From Sva-07 sp963707515 (GTDB lineage: Bacteria; Actinomycetota; Acidimicrobiia; Acidimicrobiales; Ilumatobacteraceae), in NCBI GenBank assembly GCA_963707515.1, contig CAVPQI010000001.1, forward strand, positions 1,116,001-1,180,000: 64,000 nucleotides of DNA, in the 5' to 3' direction. Under the pieces are notes generated by a model. It was not told where the DNA came from, made no database searches, and saw only the letters and a program-made list of their open reading frames with translations. The translations under genes and the position numbers were made by a program. This document shows, one piece after another, positions 17,881 through 25,799 of this stretch (positions are counted from its first letter, which is position 1; every line of letters begins with the position of its first letter).

Positions 17881-20800
17881 TCAGGTCATCCTCCAGGTTC
17901 GGCCACCGCGTCGCTCCAACTCGATGATCATCCGGTCCTCGATCATCCGCAGCAGCGACGACATGTGCTCGTTGAGCTGATCCTCGAACCACGCTGCGGC
18001 GCTGTCGTCGCGTTGCAACTGGGTCCCCAACGGCACCTCGAAGCGTTCCGACTCCGCCGACGTGGTCGACGAACCGGCTGCTGCCTGGTCGGTGAGGAGC
18101 CGCCGGATCACCGGCTCCGCCGCGCTCGCCGACGTCGCGGAACTCGCGGCGGGATCCGCCCGGCGGCGCACGACCGGCGAAGACTGATTCGACGGCGACT
18201 GACTCGACGACGTCCGGCTCGGCGACGTGGTGGACGAACCCGTCATCCGCGCCGCGAGGGCCTCGGCGCTGACCGTCGGTGCACCGCTCGACGGGGCCGA
18301 ACTGCTCGACGGGGCCGGCGAACGGCGCACGACGTCGGGCTGCGTACGTCCCCGCGGGGCGATGACCGCGGCTGACGGCGCCAGCGGCGAACGGGCCATG
18401 ATCTTGCCGACCCGCTCGGCGCGACGTTCCTCGGGGGTGTCGTCGGCGTCGTCGAAGAACCGTGGTGCCGGCGACGGCGCGGCGATGTGCGTGAGCTCGT
18501 GGGCGATGACCTCGTTGAGCCGCGACCGCGAGACCGACGGCGCGTCGAGGTGGATCGTCTCGCCGGTGGTCGCCGCCACCTTGCCCACCGAACGCAGGGC
18601 CCGCCGTGAGGCGGCGTCGGTCGAGAGCATGACGGGGCGCCGGCCGGCGATGGCGTCGGCCAGTGGGCGGAACGTCGTCGGCAGCGGGTCGGGTCGGCGG
18701 CGCACCGACTTGGCGAGCTCGGCCATGAACCGGTCGGCGACCACGTCGGCCGGGCGCGGGGCCGGCGCAGCGGGGCCACCCGCCGATTGCCCGGCCGACT
18801 CGCCGGCGGTCGCACCAGGCGACGCGGTGCGAGCCGATGCGTCGCGGTTCGGTGCCACGGGTGGGGTGTCGCCGCGCCGAGCGACGAACCGGTCAGGTGT
18901 CGCACCGCGAGCCGGTGCGACCGGGCGGATCGACGCCACGTCGCCCGGCTGCGCTGCTCGCGTCGGCGATTCGGTGCCCGCAGGTGGGCCGGACCGCTCC
19001 GCCGCCGTTCGGCGCTGGATGTCGGTCGTGCGTGGCGTGACGGGCTGGGCGATCGAGGATCGATCCAGGCGGGGGGTGGCGACGCGTCGGGTGGCATCGA
19101 CCGGCGATCGCCCGGACGTCGGTGCTGCGCCCTGGGAGTTCGCCTGCGACCCGAGGAGCGGCGACGTCACGCCAAGAGCAGCGGCGGTCGGCGCTCCTTC
19201 GGACGACGTCGTGGTCGCTCGTGCCGACGCTCCGCTCGTGGCTGCGGAGCGACCGACGACGTCGCCGGCCAGCGGCGACGGGGTGCGACGGATGACGTCG
19301 AGCAACGTGCCGGTGCCCAGCGGTACGACCGACGACGAACGCCGGACTGCCGATGAGGGAGCTGCCGCTGACGCCGTTGTCGAGCGGGTGGCGGCCACCT
19401 CTGCGGGCGTCACGGTCGAGGGCAGGCGGAGCGATGGCGCACCGGAGGCGAGGGTCGGTGGCCGGTGCTGGCGGGAGAAGGCACGCGGCAACGTGACCCG
19501 ACGAAGCACGGCAGCGCCGGTCGACGCCGGCGCGGCGACGTCGGTACCGCTCGACTGCAGCGAGCGGCCCGGTGCGGTCGAGGGCAGCGTCGGATGAGTG
19601 ACCGCAGCGGTGCGGACGACCGAGTCGCGGCGACGGCGTCGAGGTGCCGTGGCGACGCTCGTCGACGTCGCAGCGGGCAGGTCGGCGACGGCATCGTCGA
19701 CGACCGAACCGCCGGCGGGCACCGGTGCCGGTGGCCGGGTCGGCAGACCGTCGACCGCATGTCCGTGATCGGTTTCCGGGCGCCCGTCGAGCAGCGCCGA
19801 CGCGGCGCGAGCCCGCGTCATCGAGGCGGGGACGTCGGACGCCGTCATCCGGGCGAGGCGCAGCTGGCCGGCGGTCGAGAGCGTTCCACCTGGTTTGGCG
19901 GCCGCGTTCGCCAACGGCAACGTGGCGTTCGTGGCCGGTCGGCGTGGCGCGGCGGAACCCGGGGTCCCGCCGTCGGCGGGCGTCGTCGGGCTCGCCGGTC
20001 CGGTCGCACCGTCAGCGCCACCCCGGTCGGCCGACGTCGGCGATGCGCCCGGCGGCGTTGATCCGGTCGGCGATGGACGGTCGCCGCGGGCGGTGGTCGC
20101 CCGCCGCGCTGCCTGGTTCGCGGTTCGACGGAGCGCCGCGCTCGTCGACTGTTCCGACGGGCGCGTGCCCGATCCGGTCGGTGACTCGCTGGTCGGTCGC
20201 CGCCGCGGGGTGGATGTCGCCCGCTCGCTGGGCGACGCCGCCGCAGCCGCCTCTCGCCGGATGGCGGGCGCCGACGGGTTCGACCCCGACGCAGGATCCG
20301 GGTCGCCGCTCGCCGCGGTCGTTCGCGCCGGTGGCCTCGGCATCGCCGAAGAAGCCCTGGGCCTCGAGCGCCGCCCGCAGCTCGGCCATCCGGTCCGGCT
20401 TCGCTGCCCGCCCTCGTGGCGTCGCAGGCGTCCGACGGACGGTCGCACCGCTGCCGGCACCGAGCGGCGCGGTCGCACCGCTCCGGGTCGGCGAGACGGC
20501 CCCACCGCGGGGCGACGGGGCCGCACTCGGAGCTTCACCGACGCGCTCGGGGCGCATCGATCGGGCGAAGCGGCCGGGACCGGTCGCCTGACCGGCGGCC
20601 GTGTCGCCTCGCTGCGATGGGGCGACGACGTCCGATTCGTTCGCTCGCCCGCCACGGACCGACGCCGGTGAGGCGCCGTCCGATGCGGCCCGACGCTGAC
20701 CGGTACTCGCACCGGTGCCAGTCGCCGATCCGCGATCGCCCGCGGCCGCCGCGGCGTTGCCGCCCGACGTGGGCCCGGCGTCGCGCTGGGCGACGAGCAG

Positions 20801-21463
20801 GCGGAGTCGATCGAGCTTGGCGTCGCCGGACGGCGCGAAGCCCTCGGGGAGTGCCGAAGCGGTGGGCGCGGCGGAGGCCGCGGTGACCGGAGCCGAGCGT
20901 GAGTAGCCGATGCTGCTGCGCTGGATCACCTGATCGGTCCACGTCGGCCGGGCCGCGGCCGCTGGCTGACGGCGTACCGGCACCGGCACGGTGGGCCGCT
21001 CGGCGACACGGCGACGGGCGACCTGGTGCCGCCCGCTCCCGCGCCCCGACGACGTGCGGTCAGACGCGGAATTGCGGTTGCTGCGCGAGGCGCCCGAGCG
21101 ACTGCTCACCGCTGGGGTGGCGAGATCGACACCGGCGTCGACGCCGGGTCCGACCTCGGTGGTCGGCGACGCATCGTCGGCCGGGCGGTGGGCGAGCCGT
21201 GCCCGCCATCCCTCGAGCGAGGGGCGCAGGGCGGCGGTGTTGAGATCGCCGTAGCTGACGCTCGGGCGGATTGCGCTGGATCGGCCGACAGCGAGCCCGA
21301 AGCCGACGCTCGCCTTGCCGACGGCGCCGATCGTGCCGCTCGACGACCAGTGGGCGCCGAGCACCGTCTGCGTTCGGGCCCGATGGGCCATGCCGGAGCC
21401 GAGCACGTGGCGCACGGCCGAAGTGGTGTCGTCAAGGTCAGTGGGCACTGGCTCGGAACCCAT
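17881..21463 (-). CDS. Giant DUF4157 (eCIS core domain) protein, one frameshift
   Basis: Joining two frames near 20.31 kb gives about 1193 aa. Most of it is low-complexity Ala/Pro/Arg/Ser/Thr, with scattered basic motifs such as RRTP and IQRSS. A DUF4157-type domain at roughly residues 905-1020 carries HELTH inside VIAHELTHIAAPSP (coding bases about 18486-18513), a zincin-like HExxH. The C-terminus ends with a charged helix EDRMIIELERRGGRTWRMT. DUF4157 marks eCIS clusters and is often attached to toxin cargo (family knowledge). The break fits one duplicated base in GAGCGCGAC at 20306-20307. The start at 21463 overlaps the third tube gene; a later GTG is possible. It could be a cargo, a cargo carrier or a self-processing protease. 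Confidence 0.65.
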
Positions 21464-21896
21464 GGTGCGCGATCTCGAGCTGTTCGGTCGGCGCTTCACC
21501 GTTCTCGGCGGCAAAGGTCGGGCCCGACCACTTGACCGGGAAGGCGTCGACGAAGTCCCACGACGTCAGCCGGACGCCGGTGCGGTCGACGAGCGTGATC
21601 GCCGCCGACTTGCGCGTCATCTTGTTGCCGTTGGCGGCGAACTGCTCACCCGAGCTCTCGTTCAGCCATTGCAGCAGGTTGCTGGCCTTGGTGGCGCCGC
21701 GCTTGAGCGTGATGTTCGGCCATGTCATGCGGCCGGGAAGCTTGTGGACGAAGCTGTTCTGGCCGCCCTCGGTGATGTCCTCGGTCTCGATCGACACCTC
21801 GAGGCCACTGACCTCCATGAAGTTGCCGATCTCGATCCCGTCGACTTCGAAGAGGAAGGTCGCCGTGTTGGCATCGTTGAGCAGGAAATCAGACAT
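21438..21896 (-). CDS. T4 gp19-like tail tube protein (third tube paralogue)
   Basis: The 152-aa protein shows the tube fold signature: FLFEVDGIEIGNFMEVSGLEV, then HKLPGRMTWPNITLKRG, NLLQWLNESSG and a C-terminal AAITLVDRTG...TSWDFVDAFPVKWSGP. It differs clearly from the two tubes next to the sheath and sits near the chaperone-like genes and hub genes, which suggests the specialised hub-proximal tube (Afp5-like). Its ATG lies inside the DUF6760 stop (ATGTCTGA overlap), so translation is coupled. Confidence 0.88.
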   Translation of the reverse strand: MSDFLLNDANTATFLFEVDGIEIGNFMEVSGLEVSIETEDITEGGQNSFVHKLPGRMTWPNITLKRGATKASNLLQWLNESSGEQFAANGNKMTRKSAAITLVDRTGVRLTSWDFVDAFPVKWSGPTFAAENGEAPTEQLEIAHHGFRASAH

Positions 21897-22059
21897 TGGT
21901 CAGCGCATCCCAGGCGCGTTGATTCATCTCGGCCACCAACTCGACGAGCCGGGCGCGGTCGGCGTGCTCGAGATCGAGGAGCTCGCCGAGGTCCCAGTGG
22001 AGGTGATACGCCAGGTAGGCGATCTCACTCCACAAGGAGTCCTCGGGGTACAGCTTCAC
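21889..22059 (-). CDS. DUF6760-type small eCIS protein
   Basis: A 56-aa protein of the pattern KLYPEDSLWSEIAYLAYHLH, then W-DLGELLDLEHADRARLVEL, matches the small conserved protein found between tube and hub genes in actinobacterial eCIS. I start it at GTG 22059, 10 bases after the preceding stop and just behind GAGGCGG. It is helical and charged. Its role is unknown; a small chaperone or tube-hub adaptor fits its position. It overlaps the next ATG by 8 bases. Confidence 0.8.
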   Translation of the reverse strand: MKLYPEDSLWSEIAYLAYHLHWDLGELLDLEHADRARLVELVAEMNQRAWDALTNV

Positions 22060-22069
22060 CGCCGCCTCG

Positions 22070-22603
22070 TTACGACGCGGAACGAGAGGTGACCTCTTCG
22101 ACGCGGCCGTGGCGACCGCGCACCGGCAGGGTCTCCCGCTCGTCGAGATCGTCGGCGTCCGCATCGACGGCGCCCTCGTCGGACGCTTCGGCGACGCCGG
22201 TGTGCAGGTCGTCGCCGTGGTCGTCGTCGAAGTGCTCATCGTCGTCATCATCATCAACGTCATCGTCACCGAGAACGCTGGCCTGGAGCGCGGCGACGTC
22301 GGCTTGGTCGCCGAAGTTGATGATCCCGTAGAGGTCCTGGAGGAAGGCGAGGTCGGCGGCGAAGAGGCCTTCGACCTCTGCGACACCGACCTCGGGGAGT
22401 CCTCCGAGCGATGTGATGACCCGCGCCAGCACCAAGATGGTGAGGTACGGGTCGTCCGGGCCCTCGATGGTCTTGTCGCGCAGCGGCTCGATCTCATCGC
22501 GTGCCGTGGCGAGGCGGATCGTGCCGTGACGGTGCAACACACCGTCCGGCCCGACGTACCCCTTCGGCAGCGTGAACTCGAACTCCGTGCGCAGACCGGC
22601 CAT
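22070..22603 (-). CDS. Phage tail/baseplate hub assembly chaperone-like protein with poly-Asp insert
   Basis: This 177-aa protein begins MAGLRTEFEFTLPKGYVGPD with HRHGTIRLATARDEIEPLRD and VEGLFAADLAFLQDLYGIIN, matching proteins annotated as tail assembly or T4-type baseplate hub assembly chaperones beside eCIS tube genes. Residues about 115-150 are extremely acidic (a DDVDDDDDDEHFDDD-type run), and the C-terminus turns basic. ATG 22603 lies 2 bases after the tube-2 stop. The acidic segment could act as a charge mimic on a tube or sheath subunit (inference). Confidence 0.72.
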   Translation of the reverse strand: MAGLRTEFEFTLPKGYVGPDGVLHRHGTIRLATARDEIEPLRDKTIEGPDDPYLTILVLARVITSLGGLPEVGVAEVEGLFAADLAFLQDLYGIINFGDQADVAALQASVLGDDDVDDDDDDEHFDDDHGDDLHTGVAEASDEGAVDADADDLDERETLPVRGRHGRVEEVTSRSAS

Positions 22604-22605
22604 GG

Positions 22606-23052
22606 TCAGGCCCAGGTGAGCAGGTCGTGGCGGATCGTCAGTTCCTCGACCATCGCCTCGCCGCTTCCGGCACTGAGGTCGGAGACCGACAACTTCGACG
22701 GCCAACAGCCCTCGAGGTTGAACCGGGCGATCTCGTCGAAGTCACGGGAGTAGATGACGATCGAACCCGTCTGACGCTCGACCTTGCCGGCTGCGTCGAC
22801 GGTCTTGTCGAACCAGTCGTTGAGCGCCCGGTCCTTGGTGAAGCCGCGCTTGAGCACGACTTCGGGGAACGTCCGCTTGCGGCCCGGCTGCTTGACGGTC
22901 AGTCGCTTGCCGCTGTTGGTCATCTGCTGTTGCTCGATGACGTCGACCTCCGACGACAAGCCGGAGCATGCGGTGAAGAATCCGAGCGAGACCTTGTCGA
23001 GCTCGAAGCCGAAGTAGCCACCTTGGGCGGCAGAGAAATCGGTGCCCGGCAT
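22606..23052 (-). CDS. T4 gp19-like tail tube protein (second paralogue)
   Basis: A 148-aa tube subunit with YFGFELDKVSLGFFTACSGLS, KRTFPEVVLKRGFTKDRALNDWF, GSIVIYSRDFDEIARFNLEGCWPSKLSV and a final EELTIRHDLLTWA. It follows tube 1 by 1 base and is clearly homologous to it but divergent, as expected for stacked tube variants. Translation is coupled to tube 1 and the chaperone-like gene. It polymerises as hexameric rings inside the sheath (family knowledge). Confidence 0.9.
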   Translation of the reverse strand: MPGTDFSAAQGGYFGFELDKVSLGFFTACSGLSSEVDVIEQQQMTNSGKRLTVKQPGRKRTFPEVVLKRGFTKDRALNDWFDKTVDAAGKVERQTGSIVIYSRDFDEIARFNLEGCWPSKLSVSDLSAGSGEAMVEELTIRHDLLTWA

Positions 23053-23053
23053 G

Positions 23054-23509
23054 TCACTTCACCCTTTCGAGGAACTCGATCTGCAATTCGATGTCTTCGG
23101 TGATCGGGTCGTCGCCACTGGCGTCGAGGTCCGACACGGACCACTTCGAGGGCCAGGCCTTGCTGATGTTCCAGCGGTCGACCTCGGCACCGGCCAGGTC
23201 GTAGAGAACGATCGAGCCGTCCGCGAACGCCCGCTTGCCCTCGCACATCTCCTGATGCCAGGCGTAGAACTCGCGGTCGCCGTTGAACTCACGCTTCAAG
23301 GTGACCGTGCCGTACTTGACCGTGCCCGGGCTCCACCGGGTGACGGTCTTGCCCTGCTCGTTGATCCGCGTGCTCTCGACCTCTTCGATGTCCATCGACA
23401 GCCCGGAGGCCTCGGTGAAGAAGCCGGAGGCGAGCCCGGGGAACTCGACGGCGAATGCCGAGGAGATGAATGCCTGTTGGGTTTCGTCGCCGGGAACGAT
23501 TGTCGTCAT
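23054..23509 (-). CDS. T4 gp19-like tail tube protein (first, main tube)
   Basis: A 151-aa protein with SSAFAVEFPGLASGFFTEASG, TVKYGTVTLKREFNGDREFYAWHQ, GSIVLYDLAGAEVDRW and the C-terminal ITEDIELQIEFLERVK. It directly follows the sheath gene by 28 bases, the usual place of the main tube. Charged residues in the mid-region would line the lumen. The start ATG 23509 has AGGACA-type spacing upstream. The frame is intact. Confidence 0.92.
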   Translation of the reverse strand: MTTIVPGDETQQAFISSAFAVEFPGLASGFFTEASGLSMDIEEVESTRINEQGKTVTRWSPGTVKYGTVTLKREFNGDREFYAWHQEMCEGKRAFADGSIVLYDLAGAEVDRWNISKAWPSKWSVSDLDASGDDPITEDIELQIEFLERVK

Positions 23510-23537
23510 CGCTGTGTCCTTTCAACCAGCTTCATCA

Positions 23538-25097
23538 TCAGCTCTCGTCCTTGATCTGAGCGACGCGGAAGATCACGAACTCGGCCGGCTTGACCGGCGC
23601 GATGCCGACCTCGACGACGACCTTGCCCTGGTCGATCGAGTCCGGCGGGTTCGTCTCCTCGTCGCACTTGACGTAGAACGCCTGCTCGGCGGTCGCGCCG
23701 AACAGCGCGCCGTCGCGCCACAGCCCACGGAGGAACGAGTTGACCGTGCGCTTCAGGCCTTCCCACAGCTTCTTGTCGTTCGGCTCGAACACGGCGTAGG
23801 ACGTGCCGTTCATGATCGTCGTCTCGATCATGTTGAACAGGCGACGGACGTTGATGTACGTCCAGTCGGTGTTCGACGACAGCGTGCGCGCGCCCCACAC
23901 CCGGATGCCCTGGGTGCCGAACGGACGGATGCAGTTGATGCCGATCGGGTTGAGCAGACCCTGCTCGGCCTTGGTGATGTTGGTCTCCACGTCGAGGGCG
24001 CCGCGGACGACCTCGTTGGCGGGCGCCTTCCACACGCCGCGCGTGTCGTCGGTGCGTGCCCAGATGCCGGCGAGGTGACCCGACGGCGGAACGATGATCT
24101 CGGTGTCGCCGTTGCTGGCCACCGGGTTGGCGACCTGGATCCACGGGTAGTACAGGGCGGCGAACGCCGAGTCGTACATCGCCGTGTCGCTGCGCCATTC
24201 CTTGATCTTCTGCGGCGACATGCCCGGAGGCGCATCGAGGATGGCCATGCGGTTGGCCTGGCCCTCGCAGTGGTTGATCAGCGCCAGCTGCACCGACTTC
24301 CAGAGGCCGAGGTCGATCGTGCCGTCCTCCTGGGTGGCGGCGGTGACGAGGTCGGGGACCATCACCATCGTCACGTCCTCGGCGAGCGTCAACCCGCCGA
24401 TGCCCGTGCGGGCGGTCTCGGAGCCGGCGAAGGCGCGACCGGGCACGGCGACCGGGGTCGGCGTGGCCGGTTCGATGGCGTAGCTGCCGGTCGGCAGCGT
24501 CTGCAGGTCGGCGGTGAGCTGGTCGATGTCGATCTTGGTCTCCACCTTGACCTTCGTCGACGTGCCGTTGATCGCCTTGTCGATGCCACCGAGGGTGACA
24601 CCGCTGAACGTCTCGGTCTCGTCCTTGCCTTCGGTGATCGTCACCTCGTAGGTCGGCGGTGCGTCGTCGGCGGCATCGTCGGCGGGCGGCTCCGGGGTGA
24701 CGGTCACGGTGACGGGGGCGTTCGGCTCCACCGTCGTGAACTCGACGGCCGGGCCGAGGGCGCGGTCGCCGCTGGTCAGTGCCAGCTGGCCCGGCTCGGT
24801 GGCCGGCTCGGTGTTCGGGATGCGCACGATGTACGCCATCGATCCACCGTTGTTGAAGTATCCGTACACGGAGTGCGGGAGCATGGCACCGGCCACGAAC
24901 CCGCCGTAGAGCTCCTCGAACTGCGTCCAGTTGGTGACGAGTCGAGGCTTGAGCCCGTCGGGATCCGACGGGTCGTCGTTGGGCGCCTTGGCGGTGAAGC
25001 CGACGAAGGCGGCGACGGCGGTGGCGCCCGCCGAGAGCGTGGCGCTGGAAGAGGGAACCTCTTCCACGTAGACGCCAGGGGTCAAGTATGACGGCAC
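23538..25097 (-). CDS. Contractile tail sheath protein
   Basis: The protein is 519 aa if started at GTG 25097, which encodes MPSYLTPGVYVEEVPSSS and has GGGAGG about 8 bases upstream; the longer reading frame upstream has no sheath-like sequence. Sheath hallmarks include the N-terminal PGVYVEEV extension strand and the C-terminal WTYINVRRLFNMIETTI, FVFEPNDKKLWEGL-type region and PAEFVIFRVAQIKDES end. A variable insert of about 150 residues (around 95-250) carries Pro/Asp-rich linkers and probably projects from the particle surface. It heads the structural operon after the PAAR gene. Confidence 0.92.
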   Translation of the reverse strand: MPSYLTPGVYVEEVPSSSATLSAGATAVAAFVGFTAKAPNDDPSDPDGLKPRLVTNWTQFEELYGGFVAGAMLPHSVYGYFNNGGSMAYIVRIPNTEPATEPGQLALTSGDRALGPAVEFTTVEPNAPVTVTVTPEPPADDAADDAPPTYEVTITEGKDETETFSGVTLGGIDKAINGTSTKVKVETKIDIDQLTADLQTLPTGSYAIEPATPTPVAVPGRAFAGSETARTGIGGLTLAEDVTMVMVPDLVTAATQEDGTIDLGLWKSVQLALINHCEGQANRMAILDAPPGMSPQKIKEWRSDTAMYDSAFAALYYPWIQVANPVASNGDTEIIVPPSGHLAGIWARTDDTRGVWKAPANEVVRGALDVETNITKAEQGLLNPIGINCIRPFGTQGIRVWGARTLSSNTDWTYINVRRLFNMIETTIMNGTSYAVFEPNDKKLWEGLKRTVNSFLRGLWRDGALFGATAEQAFYVKCDEETNPPDSIDQGKVVVEVGIAPVKPAEFVIFRVAQIKDES

Positions 25098-25338
25098 TAT
25101 CGAACCTCCCGATCCGAGCGAGTTGCAGCTGACGGCACCTGACTGCGGGCGCCGCCGACGAATCTCCACACCTGACGAACAAGGCGTCGCCCGCCCCAAC
25201 TCACCCGATCCTTCAACCCGTTGCCGGGAAACCTAGCACGTCACTCCCCCAACATCACTCTTCGCGCGTGCGCGGCGGCGCAGCGTCGTGCGCACGCGAC
25301 GTTGCTCGACGGTCGCTGGGGTCAGCGGGGCGCGGCGA
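25098..25338. other. Gap between PAAR and sheath genes
   Basis: A 241-base stretch without a supported gene. It includes the sheath ribosome binding site, and a possible GCGTGCGC...GCGCACGC stem near 25265-25300 that could terminate or separate the PAAR transcript from the sheath operon. No clear -35/-10 pair was recognised. Confidence 0.4.
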
Positions 25339-25782
25339 TCACGGGATCGTCTCGGTCATCGCCGTGGGCACCGACACGCTGATCACGCCACCGTAGACGC
25401 AGTTGCACTTCGACGTCGCGTTGAGCGCCGGCTTGCCACCGATGACCACGGTGATCGACCCCGGCATCCACGGCGCCGGTGTCATCGGCATGCACGGGCC
25501 GGGGGTCAGCACGCCGAGCGCCGCCGCCGTGAGCGAGGCCGTTGCCGGGTTGGACAACGACATGCACGTGCCGAACGGCGAGATGTTGACGAACGGGATG
25601 TTGTCCATGATCGTCGCCATCGGCTTCTTCTCCGCCATTGTGCGCCCGACGGGCAACACCGTGATCGGGGCGGGGGCAGCGCCGAACGGACACGTCAGCA
25701 AGTCACCACTCACCACCGGTTGCGCCACGCCGGGCACGCTAGTCGCCACGGCGCCACCCGTGCCGCGTCCGCGGGCCGCCAC
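25339..25782 (-). CDS. PAAR-like (DUF4280) spike tip protein
   Basis: The frame gives up to 147 aa, but the fold begins at VPGVAQPVVSGDLLTCPFGAAP, so a GTG near 25748 (about 135 aa) may be the real start. Conserved features are MATIMDNIPFVNI-PFGTCMSL, TPGPCMPMTPAPWMPG and GGKPALNATSKCNC, which is the DUF4280 PAAR-like pattern with Cys/Pro turns. It is the expected sharp tip on the VgrG spike. It is divergent from the AAA+ gene with only 17 bases between annotated starts, so the promoters overlap coding sequence or the start is later. It reads toward the sheath gene across a 241-base gap. Confidence 0.85.
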   Translation of the reverse strand: MAARGRGTGGAVATSVPGVAQPVVSGDLLTCPFGAAPAPITVLPVGRTMAEKKPMATIMDNIPFVNISPFGTCMSLSNPATASLTAAALGVLTPGPCMPMTPAPWMPGSITVVIGGKPALNATSKCNCVYGGVISVSVPTAMTETIP

Positions 25783-25799
25783 CTGCTTGACTGATCGCC

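Noticed and set aside
23283..25091. A 602-aa + strand frame opposite the sheath gene
   Set aside because: The sheath family on the - strand is unmistakable; this frame has shadow composition.
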